64,000 nucleotides of DNA from Vesta saturnalis (GCA_036346205.1 JARFJB010000939.1:543001-607000), one strand, 5' to 3'; positions 1-11,704 are shown, counted from the stretch's first letter. The notes: generated by a model from the letters alone, not told the origin. Program-made: numbers and translations.

Positions 1-975
1 CAGACACACAGACACACAGACACACAGACACACAGACACACAGACACACAGACACACAGACACACAGACACACAGACACACAGACACACAGACACACAGA
101 CACACAGACACACAGACACACAGACACACAGACACACAGACACACAGACACACAGACACACAGACACACAGACACACAGACACACAGACACACAGACACA
201 CAGACACACAGACACACAGACACACAGACACACAGACACACAGACACACAGACACACAGACACACAGACACACAGACACACAGACACACAGACACACAGA
301 CACACAGACACACAGACACACAGACACACAGACACACAGACACACAGACACACAGACACACAGACACACAGACACACAGACACACAGACACACAGACACA
401 CAGACACACAGACACACAGACACACAGACACACAGCACACAGACACACAGACACACAGACACACAGACACACAGACACACAGACACACAGACACACAGAC
501 ACACAGACACACAGACACAGACACACAGACACACAGACACACAGACACACAGACACACAGACACACAGACACACAGACACACAGACACACAGACACACAG
601 ACACACAGACACACAGACACACAGACACACAGACACACAGACACACAGACACACAGACACACAGACACACAGACACACAGACACACAGACACACAGACAC
701 ACAGACACACAGACACACAGACACACAGACACACAGACACACAGACACACAGACACACAGACACACAGACACACAGACACACAGACACACAGACACACAG
801 ACACACAGACACACAGACACACAGACACACAGACACACAGACACACAGACACACAGACACACAGACACACAGACACACAGACACACAGACACACAGACAC
901 ACAGACACACAGACACACAGACACACAGACACACAGACACACAGACACACAGACACACAGACACACAGACACAGA
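1..975. repeat. (CAGACACA)n microsatellite
   Basis: An almost pure 8-base repeat of CAGACACA. I see phase slips near 434 and 517. The + strand shows no T at all here, and the first T I find in the window is at 1066. The array begins at the window edge, so its true length is unknown. It is noncoding. Confidence 0.95.
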
Positions 976-1926
976 CGCACAGACGCACAGACGCACAGAC
1001 GCACACGCACACGCAAGCACGCACGCACACGCAAGCACGCACGCACACGCAAGCACACACGCACATGCAATCACACACACACACGCAAGCACACACGCAC
1101 ACGCAAGCACACACGCACACGCAAGCACACACGCACACGCAAGCACATACACACACGCACACGCAAGCACACTCGCACACCCAAGCACACTCACACGCAA
1201 GCACACACGCACACGCAAGCACACACGCACACGCAAGCACACACGCACACGCAAGCACACACGCACACGCAAGCACGCACGCACACGTAAGCACACACGC
1301 ACATGCAATCACACACACACGCAAGCACACACGCACACGCAAGCACACACTCACACGCAAGCACACACGCACACGCAAGCACACACGCACACGCAAGCAC
1401 ACACGCACACAAGCACACGCACACGCAAGCACACATTCACACGCAAGCACACACGCCCACGCAATCACACGCACACGCAAGCACACATGCACTTGCAAGC
1501 ACACACGCACACGCAAGCACACACGCACACCCAAGCACACACGCACAGGCAGCACACACGCACACGCAAGCACACGCACACGAAAGCACACACGCACACG
1601 CAAGCAGACACTCACACGCACACACAAGCACACACTCACACGCACACGCAAGCACACACACACACGCAAGCACACACGCACACGCAAGCACGCAAGCACG
1701 CACGCGCACGCACGCACACGCAAGCACACACGCACACGCAAGCACACACGCACACGCAAACACACACGCACACGCAAGCACACACGCACACGCAAGCACA
1801 CGCACACGAAAGCACACACGCACACGAAAGCACACACGCACACGCAAGCACACACTCACGCAAGCATACACGCACACGCAAGCACACACGCACACGCAAG
1901 CACACACATACACACGCACGCGCGCA

Positions 1927-1935
<9 letters not shown>
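976..1935. repeat. CACACGCAAG-type degenerate minisatellite
   Basis: The 8-mer array changes through CAGACGCA into units built from CACACGCA and CACGCAAG, often in a 16-base pattern (CACACGCACACGCAAG). Single T substitutions create an ATG at 1065 and long frames without stops. These frames encode only His/Thr/Arg/Ala/Lys/Gln runs and are not genes. Part of this block (about 1290-1920) reappears in decayed form at about 3530-4490. Confidence 0.9.
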
Positions 1936-1971
<36 letters not shown>

Positions 1972-2640
1972 CACACACACACCCACACGCACACGCACAC
2001 ACACACACACACAGACACATACGCGCGCGCGCAGACACACAGACACACACACACACGCACGCACACACACACGCACACGTACACGCAGACGCAGACACAG
2101 ACACACAGACACACAGACACACAGACACAGACCCACAGACACAGACACACCGACACGGACACAGACACACAGACAGACACACAGACACAGACACACAGAC
2201 ACAGACACACAGACACAGACACACAGACACAGACACACAGACACAGACACACAGACACACAGACACACAGACACACAGACACACAGACACACAGACAGAC
2301 ACACAGACACAGACACACAGACACAGACACACAGACACAGACACACAGATACAGACACACAGACACACAGACACAGACACACAGACACAGACACACAGAC
2401 ATAGACACACAGACACACAGACACAGACACACAGACACAGACACACAGACAGACACACAGACACAGACACACAGACACAGACACACAGACACAGACACAC
2501 AGACAGACACACAGACACAGACACACAGACACAGACACAGACACACAGACACAGACACTGACACAGACGCAGGCACAGACGCAGACACAGACGCATACGC
2601 AGACACAGACACACACACGCGCGCGCGCGCGCGCGGACAC
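1936..2640. repeat. higher-order simple-repeat unit A
   Basis: The order is a (CA)n run, an ACGCGCGCGC stretch near 2020, a GTACACGCAGACGCAGAC segment, an array of CACAGA/CAGACA 6- and 8-mers, a GCAGGCACAGACGCAG segment near 2560 and a CG run near 2617-2636. The same order of landmarks recurs in the next block with a spacing of about 685-720 bp, so this is one unit of a higher-order repeat. Confidence 0.8.
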
Positions 2641-2651
2641 ACAGACACACG

Positions 2652-2716
<65 letters not shown>

Positions 2717-3330
2717 ACACACACACACACACACACAGACACACATACGCGCGCGCGCAGGCACACAGACACACACACACGCACGCACACACACACGCAC
2801 TCGTACACGCAGACGCAGACACAGACACACAGACACACAGACACAGACACACAGACACACCGACACAGACACAGACACACACACAGACACAGACACACAG
2901 ACACAGACACACGACACACAGACAGACACACAGACACACAGACACAGACACACAGACACAGACACACAGATACAGACACACAGACACAGACACACAGACA
3001 CAGACACACAGACACAGACACACAGACACAGACACACAGACACAGACACAGACACACAGACACAGACACACAGACACACAGACACAGACACACAGACACA
3101 CAGACACAGACACACAGACACAGACACACAGACAAGACACACAGACACAGACACACAGACACAGACACACAGACAGACACACAGACACAGACACACAGAC
3201 ACAGACACAGACACACAGACACACAGACACACAGACACAGACACTGACACAGACGCAGGCACAGACGCAGACACAGACGCATACGCAGACAGACACACAC
3301 GCGCGCGCGCGCGGACACAGACACACGCAC
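2641..3330. repeat. higher-order simple-repeat unit B
   Basis: This repeats the landmark order of unit A: (CA)n, the CGCGCG stretch near 2750, GTACACGCAGACGCAGAC near 2802, CACAGA arrays, GCAGGCACAGACGCAG near 3254 and a CG run near 3300. Small differences and single-base losses separate the two units. The alternating purine-pyrimidine runs (CA and CG) are the type of sequence that can adopt Z-DNA. Confidence 0.8.
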
Positions 3331-3361
3331 GCACACACACACGCACGCGCACGCACGCACG

Positions 3362-3396
<35 letters not shown>

Positions 3397-4500
3397 GCGC
3401 ACTCGCACACGCACACGCAAGCACGCACGCACACGCAAGCACGCACGCACACGCAAGCACGCACGCACACGCAAGCACGCACGCCACGCAATCACGCAAG
3501 CACGCACGCACGCAAGCACGCACGCACACGTAAGCACACACGCACACGCAAGACATACACACACGCACACGCAAGCACACTCGCAACCAAGCACACACTC
3601 CAAGACACACGCACGCAAGCACACACGCACACGCAAACACACGCAAGACACACGCACACAAGCACACGACACGCAAGCACACATTACACGCAAGCACACT
3701 GCCCACGCAATCACACGCACACGCAAGCACATGCACTGCAAGCACACACGCACACGCAAGCACACACGCACACCAAGCACACACGCACAGACAGCCACAC
3801 GCACACGCAAGCACACACGCACACAAGCACACACGCACACGCAAGCAGACACTCACACGCACACACAAGCACACACTCACACGCACACGCAAGCACACAC
3901 AGCAAGCACGCACGCACACGCAAGCAGCACGCGCACGCGCACAGCAGCACGCACGCGCACGCACACGCAAGCACGCACGCACACGTAAGCACGCACGCAC
4001 ACGTAAGCACGCACGACACGTAAGCACACGCACACGCAAGCACACACGCACACGCAACACACGCACACGCAAGCGCACACGCAAACACACACGCACACGC
4101 AAGCACACGCACACGCAAGCACCACACGAGACACAGCACACGCAAGCACACACGCACACGCAAGACACAGCACACGCAAGCACACGCACACGAGCACACG
4201 CACAGGCAAACACACGCACACGCAAGCACACACGCACACGCAAGCACACACGCACACGCAAGCAGACACGCTCACGCAAGCACACACGCACACGCAAGCA
4301 CACACGCACACGCAAGCAGATACGCTCACGCAAGCACACGCACACGCAAGCACACACGCACACGCAAGCACACACGCTCACGCAAGCACATGCACACGTA
4401 AGCACACACGCACACGCAAGCACACACGCACACGTAAGCACACACGCACACGCAAGTACACACGCACACGCACACGCAAGCACACGCAAGCACACACGCA
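3331..4500. repeat. decayed second copy of CACACGCAAG minisatellite
   Basis: Another array of CACGCAAG-type units. Landmarks such as GCCCACGCAATCACACGC and a TGCACTGCAAG segment follow the same order as in 1436-1560, but with many one-base deletions. It can be read as an older duplicate, or as a stretch with more sequencing or assembly errors. Confidence 0.8.
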
Positions 4501-5334
4501 CAGACGCACAGGCGCACGTGCACGCACACGCACACGCGCGCACACACGTACGCACGCACATACGCACAGACAGACGCACAGACAGACGCACAGACAGATG
4601 CACAGACAGACGCGCAGACAGACACACAGACAGACGCACAGACAGACGCACAGACAGATGTACAGACAGACGCACAGACAGACGCACTGCTAAGACGCAG
4701 ACAGATGCACAGACAGACGTACAGACAGACGCACAGACAGGCGCACAGACATACGCAGACAGACGCACAGACAGACGCACAGGCAGACGGACAGGCAGAC
4801 GCACAGGCAGACGCACAGGCAGAGGCACAGGCAGACGCACAGATAGACGCACAGACATACGCACAGACAGACGCACAGACAGACGCACAGACAGACGCAC
4901 AGACAGACGCACAGGCAGACGCACAGACAGACGCACAGACAGACGCACAGACAGACGCACAGACAGACGTACAGACAGACGCACAGACACGCACAGACAG
5001 ACGCACAGACAGATGCACAGACAGACGCACAGACAGGCGCACAGACAGACGCACAGACAGACGCACAGGCAGACGCGCAGACAGAATCACAGGCAGACGC
5101 ACAGGCAGACGCACAGACAGACGCACAGACAGACGCACAGACAGACACACAGACAGACACACAGACAGGCACACAGACAGACACACAGACAGGCACACAG
5201 ACAGGCACACAGACAGGCACACAGACAGGCACACAGACAGGTACACAGACTGGAACACAGACAGGCACACTGACAGATACTCAGACAGACACACATACAG
5301 TCACATAGACTGACACACACAGACACACACAGGT
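4501..5334. repeat. 12-mer GACGCACAGACA array
   Basis: A tandem array of a 12-base unit (GACGCACAGACA), grading into CAGACAGGCACA units at 5160-5270 and ending at about 5334. Long frames without stops (for example DRRTDRRT and RQTHRQTH repeats) are products of the repeat and are not genes. Confidence 0.92.
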
Positions 5335-5357
5335 GATGGATCAAGATTATTGACAAC

Positions 5358-5570
5358 ATGGAAACCAATTCTAATGGTCTAATGGATAATCACATAAAAA
5401 TAACACATTCAAACACGACGACAAACGAAAGCGAAAGTGAAAGTGCAACGAAAGAAAACAACAAAAAGAAAGTAGAGAAACTGAAAGCGCAACAAAGGGA
5501 CCAAAAACACGCAATGATGTATGTAACCAGTGACTCGGAACTCTATAACACGGAACCCCAACCAAAATGA
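5358..5570 (+). CDS. hypothetical 70-aa ORF beside the satellite
   Basis: An ATG-started frame of 70 residues, rich in Asn, Thr, Glu and Lys, with a charged KENNKKKVEKLKAQQ stretch that could be a short helix. I recognise no domain. It lies just after the satellite in a segment that is less AT-rich than the DNA that follows. Its TGA stop overlaps the ATG of the next small ORF (ATGA at 5567-5570). It may be an exon, the 5' part of a retroelement, or chance. Confidence 0.25.
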   Translation: METNSNGLMDNHIKITHSNTTTNESESESATKENNKKKVEKLKAQQRDQKHAMMYVTSDSELYNTEPQPK

Positions 5571-5725
5571 GTCAGTTCAATACGAGTAACACGAAGCAGC
5601 AGCCGAAAGTTAAACGTATCCTGAAGATGGATCTTGCCGAAACGTCGATTAAACTATCCCTTAGAGACTACTCCAACACAAACGCGGGCCCACTAATTCA
5701 ACACATGGAGGACGCGGAAATTTAA
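5567..5725 (+). CDS. hypothetical 52-aa ORF overlapping the previous one
   Basis: An ATG-started frame of 52 residues that overlaps the previous stop by ATGA. The product is mixed in composition (for example KVKRILKMDLAET and HMEDAEI) and unknown. Its DNA contains CTGAAGATGG followed by CCGAAACGTC at about 5620-5646. These are the conserved boxes of hammerhead ribozymes found in Penelope-like elements, so the segment may instead be a retroelement terminal region. Confidence 0.25.
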   Translation: MSQFNTSNTKQQPKVKRILKMDLAETSIKLSLRDYSNTNAGPLIQHMEDAEI

Positions 5726-5729
5726 ATTC

Positions 5730-5734
<5 letters not shown>

Positions 5735-5800
<66 letters not shown>
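5735..5800. repeat. (TA)n microsatellite
   Basis: An AT dinucleotide tract with one GTATT interruption. It ends directly against the TACAGGGTG end of the next mobile element. Confidence 0.9.
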
Positions 5801-5805
<5 letters not shown>

Positions 5806-6709
5806 GGTGACATAGAAAAAGTGCCATGCATAGTGCCACACGATAGAGGACACTAAAATAAGAAAAAAAGTTTTTATGCACTTAGGTCCGCAACGCCTTC
5901 GTTTAAAAGATACAGGGTGTTGAAGTTTTAATTATTTTTTTGTTTTTTTTCTTAATATCTTCTTACAATGATGTAATGAGCGGACGAAATTTTGTATACA
6001 GGGGCTTTTTATCACGCAAAATTCAAATATGACCTTAGTTCTTTTATTACTGATAGAGGGCGCCACATACAGGTTTCCATCTTTGAATCGGTCCTAACTT
6101 TTTTGCCTTACACTGTATGTCATTTTCGACTGGGAAAATTTATTTTCCCATCTTTTCTGCTTCAGAAAGGTATACCTTAATGAAGTCGCTTTGACCAACG
6201 GTTTACGAGAAAAATGCATCCGATGCATGAGTTATCCAAAAGCGCCAAAGTAACTTATTTGCAAAAACAATGACATAACACTTCAACAATTAAATTTTAA
6301 TAGCAACAATGAAGGGCAGTGATTAAAAAAAAACATTAAATTTTTAGAAGATTGTTGTCCTTGTACTTGAATACATTTTTCAATTCTTCTTCTTAAGGAT
6401 TGACGACATCTTTGAAATATTCCTGAGTTATTATGGAATCTATCTGCGGATACCATAATTCTTATCCATAGTTGCTCTTCATTATGTATTTCTACAGAAT
6501 AAACATCATTTTTCATGAATTCCCAAAATGAAAAATTGAGGGGATTAAGGTCGGGTACAGGTTCCCCTCGACCAATCCACGTATTTCCAAATCTCCTATC
6601 CAAAAATTCCCTTGCCAATCGAGAAAAGTTTATATGAAAGTTTTGTGTTAAAATGATTAGATCTATCGTTTTCTGAAGTTACGCGTATTCTTTCCGAAAC
6701 ACCCGGTAT
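5801..6709 (-). mobile_element. mariner/IS630-type deletion derivative
   Basis: The left end reads TACAGGGTGACATAG. The right end is CGAAACACCCGGTA, its degenerate inverse. The element is about 909 bp, too short for a full transposase, and keeps only the transposase 3' portion on the minus strand. TA tracts lie on both sides, consistent with TA target choice. An extra TACAGGGTGTTG motif lies inside at about 5912. Confidence 0.7.
6310..6642 (-). pseudogene. mariner/IS630 transposase, C-terminal remnant
   Basis: The minus-strand frame gives FSRLAREFLDRRFG, then TWIGRGEPV, DLNPLNFSFWEFMKNDVY and CIQVQG. This is the usual C-terminal order of insect DDE_3 transposases: helix, NRWIGRGGP, the third catalytic Asp in SPDLxPLDFFLWG, then the CIxxxG tail. 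The WPxRSP part is missing, so several residues around the third acidic residue are deleted. The N-terminal DNA-binding domain and the first two catalytic Asp residues are absent. It cannot encode an active enzyme. Confidence 0.75.
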
Positions 6710-6711
6710 GC

Positions 6712-6712
<1 letters not shown>

Positions 6713-6746
<34 letters not shown>
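6713..6746. repeat. (TA)n microsatellite
   Basis: A short TA tract just outside the right end of the preceding element. Confidence 0.9.
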
Positions 6747-6747
<1 letters not shown>

Positions 6748-8440
6748 CTTCATTTTTTAAATGATCAAGCACCTATTCATAAAGTATTTATTAAAAATCC
6801 TTCAAAAGTGATCAAACTGTGTTACGTATCCGAATAGTCATATTCTCATTTTATTCCACACCAATTTAGAAAAAATATATTTTTAATTTTATAATGACTT
6901 GTTTCGTTCGATTTGGTTTGTTTGTGCATATTTAGAAAAACAATCTCTATTCGTCAAACGGAATGTACTTCTTGCTCCTTCCATCACTTATGGAAAAAAA
7001 TAAAGATTTAATGTACAGTAATACTCTATTTAAAGCATAGTGGGTATTAAATTTAATGATATCAACAGATGGGGTTTTCTGTCTAAAAATAAAAACTTAA
7101 AAGAAGCATGAAAACGTAATCACTTGTTGAATAAAAAAAATTAAGTAAATAATTATTTTTCAAGCTGTTTAAAAACAAATGCACTATAAGAACCAATGGG
7201 AACATTTTTGTTTTAATGAACTTGCCGTACTACATTTTTAATGATACATACTTCAAAATACTGTTTTTTGATCGGATTTGACAAGGTTGGCATTTACACT
7301 TACATCCGATAATTGACACTTTTGCATTAAACTTTTTTTGACCATTATTGTCATTTGTTCTATAGTTAAGCAGATTATTCATGTGTATTCAATTTTTTAT
7401 ACTATTGTAACTGGTACCAACTTACTTAAAAAATTCGCTTGTTTGTTTGATGTAAATGGCTGTAATGTAATGAAATCGTTTAGCAATAATTGTAATCTAA
7501 AATACATAAAAAAAAACCGTCAACCTCAAATTACTTCTTATTCGTTACGTTCACACATTGTTGTGGTTGGCACGCGCTGAATATGTTTTTTAGTCAGTTT
7601 GTGATAAGCAAAGGAAGTTACAACAAATCAGTTTTTGACAGGATATCTTTCCGCTTCTTATCTCGGTGGTGACAGATACAATGACAATCGATATTTTTTC
7701 TAGAATTTTATAAAGCCGTGAGTGGTTTATAATTTTTTGCAAAGTAGCGTACCTCAAATTGGGGTCAGAAGCTCAGCGTGACTGGTATGGTGTAAAATAA
7801 AAAACATTTAACAAACTATAATCTAATTAAAAACTCAAGCCACTCGAGGTGTGTTTTTATTACACCAAGAAAACTTTACTAACTCTTTTAGAGTGGTTTC
7901 ACAAACTCTAATTAGGGTTTCTGTCATTTGATTGGTCGATTTTTGAGGTTTTAAGAATTTTGACAATTGTAGCTTATTAATCAAGTGATTAAATAATAGG
8001 AATGTTAATCAACATTTGTGGAACCGATCATTGTATTCCCTATAATTATTTATGTTTAAAGGTAGAACATTAATTCAAAAAACAAATTTTAAAGTGTTCA
8101 ATCAAATTTATAATTTTATCAAAAATAAGTTAAGTTGTCACATATCACAGTTATTTACACAAAGTGTGTATTTTTAAATAGGACTCCCTATACTGAGTGC
8201 CCCGTGAGATGAGGTAGAAAAATTCGTCAGGTATACTCAAATTAAAAATGTCTTTATCAACATGGTTCACAAATGCTTTCTTACCGAGGTATGACTTTTT
8301 TAATTTTAGTAGCGTTAATGGAGCGAGAACCACATCAGGCAGCGTTATGTTTTGTTACGTATTTTGACAGTTGGGCTGTCAGTTTGATTGAATTTCGCAT
8401 TTCATTAAACACGATTAATTTCCATTTTATCGTCTTGTTT
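6747..8440. other. AT-rich DNA, no recognisable gene
   Basis: Both strands were read. There are only short frames without ATG or without recognisable motifs. No repeats or ends stand out, apart from GCCACTCGAGGTGTG, a small dyad near 7840. Confidence 0.6.
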
Positions 8441-8452
8441 GTTTTTACATAC

Positions 8453-9056
8453 GAAAAATACGCAGACATGCTGTGTATCTATGGACACTGTAATTGGGGT
8501 TGTGAACGAATACCGCCACCGTTTCAGATTCTAAGAATACGTGACAGGGCATTCGGGAGTGTTTGCGAACATCTTAGAAGAACGTGATCATTTCCAAATG
8601 CTAAAGTACCCGTTCATTCATCAGCTGACCATAATTTAATCCTGGATATTGTTGAAAGGTCACCATCAACTGATCGTGACCCTGGTATGGAGTTCTGTAA
8701 TTAACCCAACGCACATGGTAATCTCGTTAATAAAATATTGTTTACGGATGAGTGTACATTGACTCGAGAGAAATTCCCATTCTGAGCAACTTGAAAATTC
8801 CACTGGAACCGTGGACCGGAATTTACAACACCGTTTTTCAGTTAACGTTTGGTCTTATTAGGGAATCAATATTTGCCCTTTTGTGTTTAAGGCTCATTTG
8901 ATCTCTCCAATTTATCTTCAATGCTAACGAGAAAAGCTTCCAATGTTACTGGAGAATATTTCGCTTCAAATCAGAGAACAGTTGTGAATGCAACATGGCG
9001 ATGGTTCGCCGCACTATGGTAGAAATGCTGTTGCGTATTTAAATACCACTTTCCCC
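8453..9056 (+). pseudogene. mariner/IS630 transposase (DUF4817 type), decayed
   Basis: The first part (8453-8587) reads YEKYADMLCIYGHCN and then FGSVCEHLRRT. This is the DUF4817 helix-turn-helix pattern (DMxxIYGxCxxN...RRxxFxxLxxRLRET) of insect transposases. Further on come ILFTDEC (first catalytic Asp), a ...LLENIS region, and QHGDGSPHYG followed by AVAYLNTTFP (second catalytic region, with an insertion). Frameshifts separate these pieces. The sequence stops where a (TA)n tract begins, so the third catalytic region is lost. The probable right element end, CATCACCCTGTATA, is at about 9547-9561. Confidence 0.75.
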
Positions 9057-9057
9057 A

Positions 9058-9058
<1 letters not shown>

Positions 9059-9121
<63 letters not shown>
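9059..9121. repeat. (TA)n microsatellite
   Basis: A pure TA tract that interrupts the transposase relic after the TTFP motif. Confidence 0.95.
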
Positions 9122-9125
<4 letters not shown>

Positions 9126-9180
9126 TTCCTGGACTTCTGGTGTGCCACAAGGCAGAACGGATTGGTGCCATGTGAATAAG

Positions 9181-9182
<2 letters not shown>

Positions 9183-9235
<53 letters not shown>
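9183..9235. repeat. (TA)n microsatellite
   Basis: A second TA tract, about 60 bp after the first. It grades into a CACACG-rich repeat. Confidence 0.95.
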
Positions 9236-9245
<10 letters not shown>

Positions 9246-9392
9246 CACACGCACACACACACAACAACACACGCACACGCACACGCACACACGCTACACG
9301 CACACCACGCACACCACGCACACGCGCACACACGACACCACACGCACGCACACGCACGCCACAACACGCACACGCACACGACACACACACAC
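9236..9392. repeat. CACACG/CACACCACG simple repeat
   Basis: A C/A/G-rich simple repeat similar in composition to the large block at the window start. Frames through it encode only repeats. Confidence 0.9.
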
Positions 9393-9769
9393 ACAAAGTG
9401 GACCAAAAGTCTGGAACCGCCCAATTATTGTTAGTCCGAATTGTACAAAATTTGGGATAAGCCTATTTTGGGATACTGAGATTCCAGATTTGATATTTGC
9501 AATGTTGCCAAATTTGCCGTTTCTTTGATATTACTTTGGTTTTTTAAATACATCACCCTGTATATGCAGTCATTATTGGAATCTCATTTTCAATACGAGT
9601 TCAAACATATGTAACATGATTTTATGTAGTCTAGAAAGTCTTAAATACGTAATACAGTGCAAAATATGTAGATTTGAAGGAATTTAAATGTTTAAATATA
9701 GAATGTTGTGATTTTGACATTTACATTATTAAATAAAACTGATGTATTTTGAAAAGATCTGCAAATAAA

Positions 9770-9895
9770 TTGTGTGGGTGGGTGGGTGGGTGGGTGGTTG
9801 GTGCGTGTGCGTGCGTGCAGTGTGCGTGCGTGTGCGTGGTGCGTGCGTTGCGTGCGCGCGTGCGCGCGTGCGTGTGGGTGTGTGTGTGTATTATG
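9770..9895. repeat. GGGT/GTGC-rich simple repeat
   Basis: A GTGGGTGGGT run is followed by GTGCGTGCGTG and GCGCGC stretches. It is G/T-rich on the + strand, the reverse-complement composition of the array at 9236-9392. The two face each other about 400 bp apart. Confidence 0.9.
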
Positions 9896-10841
9896 TGGGG
9901 CTAGACTTTTGAGTAAAAACTTGTCATTAAGTAATAGTTCGAAGTACTAAAATCCGTAGAAGGTCTCTGACTCGCTTTTAACCATGGTTTAGTTGAGTTG
10001 AAAGAAATAAGCAATTTAGTTTTACTTTTTCATTTAGACAGGGTACAGGCGATGTCCATTAATGATAGCCGTGGCAAATTTCTCGCCTGAAGCGAAGCAC
10101 ATTCTCCAATTTTGTGCACGAGGGCTGAATCACTTTCACCAGGTGTCTTGTTAGTATCAGTCTTCGAGATAATTATTATTAACATAAACTGGGGACTTAA
10201 TGTTATATATTTTAAGTAAAACATTTTGACCACAACCACCATTTTATAGATATGCTAGTTAGGTGGAGAAAGGCACCGGAGACGTGATTTGTACAGGACT
10301 CCTGTCTGAACATGGTTTCGGTTCCATTTTCTCTGCCTAGTAGCTTAGTAAGTTATGTATCAATAAATTAAAAGAAATTCTTTTCTTGATGAAAGTGATA
10401 CGTAATATTGAAAATGGTCGACCATTCTGTATATAGATAAAAAGTGTTTAATTTATATCTTTTTAATTGAATAAAGGAAGTTTGCAAGCTATTAATTATA
10501 TAGAATATGTTGTCAAAAAGTATAAAGCTTCAGAGATTCATTCATAATGTTTAATAGTGCATCGCTAAAACCAGAAATAGTGTTTTATTAAAAAAAAAAT
10601 ATTGTTTTTTAAAATTTTACTTTTTGTTCGTGCTTTTCAATAGCTTTAAATACTAGTTTCCGCATAATGTCTGTAATGGAAGTTTTAATGGTTCGTTAGT
10701 CAACATTGATTATTGAGTCTATTACAAGAGTTAATTGGTTTCTTCGTAAAGTAGAACCTAATATGCACCTTTTATTTTAACGTACCGCGTTTAAATTCAG
10801 GAGAATATACAGGATTTTTGTATACCGGTACTTCAATATGT

Positions 10842-10846
<5 letters not shown>
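9896..10846. other. unannotated AT-rich DNA
   Basis: The only ATG-started frame of note is a 70-aa minus-strand ORF (10030-10242) with no recognisable motif. No transposon ends are visible. Confidence 0.5.

Positions 10847-10890
<44 letters not shown>
10847..10890. repeat. (TA)n microsatellite
   Basis: A TA tract just before the next transposon remnant. Confidence 0.9.
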
Positions 10891-10896
<6 letters not shown>

Positions 10897-11637
10897 GTGC
10901 GGTCATTTAATATGGAAACTTGGAAATATTAATTTCTGTGATAATTTTCCGAAAAAATCCCTAAGACCCGTCGATTTTTATTTTTTAATGCGCATATTTT
11001 GACTCATCGGCAACTTTTTTCTCGCCATATTTAAAAGAGATATGCATCGTCGCAACTTTTTTTAAATAGCAACCATATTTTTTCATCATATTTGGTGAAA
11101 TTCTAAAAATTACGATGTGTAAATGTATTGCACTGCAGTTGATAATTTCCAGAAAAAGTGGTATAAAAATTCAAAAAGTATCAAAATTACGCTATTCTTG
11201 CAACAGAATTTTATTATTACAACAAAACACATCGATAAACATTAAAAACTGAACATTTAATTCAACAAGAATAACAAAACTACATTTAATTCAACAGAAG
11301 TAACAAAACAACATTTAATTCAGCAAAAACGAACAAAATAACATTTAAAGGAGATGTTCGAATTGTAGTCCACGAAGTTCTTGACACAGAGCAAGTCTGT
11401 ATTGGAAATTCTGTAGAACGTTCTCGATTGTTTCTGCAGTGATTACTCGAATTTTGGCACGTATTAGTTGTTTTAAGTCCTCAGGAGTATGAGGCCTATT
11501 CACACTTTGCTTTTAAGGTAACCCCATAAACAAAAATCTAACGGGGTAAGATTTGGTGATCGCGCAGGCCATTCAATAAAACCCCTTCTTCCAATCCATC
11601 TGTTTGGAAATATTTCGTTTCCGATGAGTCAAAATGT

Positions 11638-11640
<3 letters not shown>
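10891..11640 (-). mobile_element. truncated mariner/IS630-type element
   Basis: This holds the C-terminal transposase relic and about 440 bp of AT-rich 3' flank. That flank includes a GACTCATCGG segment near 10998 that reappears as GATGAGTC at 11625. No complete terminal inverted repeat pair is visible. Its 5' side is cut by the TA tract. Confidence 0.45.
11345..11631 (-). pseudogene. mariner/IS630 transposase, C-terminal third
   Basis: The minus strand reads FPNRWIGRRGFIEWPARSPN, then LTPLDFCLWGYLKSKV, a frameshift, PHTPEDLKQLIRAKI, ENVLQNFQYRLALCQE and a natural stop after FEHLL (TAA at 11345-11347). This matches the insect DDE_3 C-terminus closely. The third catalytic Asp in PLDF is present, with Asn in place of the upstream Asp of RSPD. 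The 5' part is replaced by the (TA)n tract at 11641, so only about 95 codons remain. The neighbouring 11703 element is a different, longer copy in the same orientation. Confidence 0.85.

Positions 11641-11704
<64 letters not shown>
11641..11704. repeat. (TA)n microsatellite
   Basis: A TA tract between two transposon remnants. It runs straight into the TACAGGGTTCGG end of the next element. Confidence 0.95.

Larger units (their letters stand above)
8440..9561 (+). mobile_element. decayed mariner/IS630-type element with microsatellite interruption
   Basis: This holds the transposase relic above, two (TA)n tracts, a CACACG repeat and a right terminal CACCCTGTATA. I could not find a convincing left end, so the start is only a lower bound. 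The microsatellites seem to have grown inside the dead element. Confidence 0.5.

Noticed and set aside
1065..5294. Long ORFs of up to about 1000 codons in the simple-repeat block, on both strands
   Set aside because: They encode only short repeats (HTHTQA, VCVCLC, DRRT) because the repeat units lack stop codons. All frames are open alike, so there is no sign of coding selection.
1..5334. CRISPR-like array
   Set aside because: Units are 8-16 bp and contiguous, with no unique spacers, and the DNA is clearly eukaryotic.
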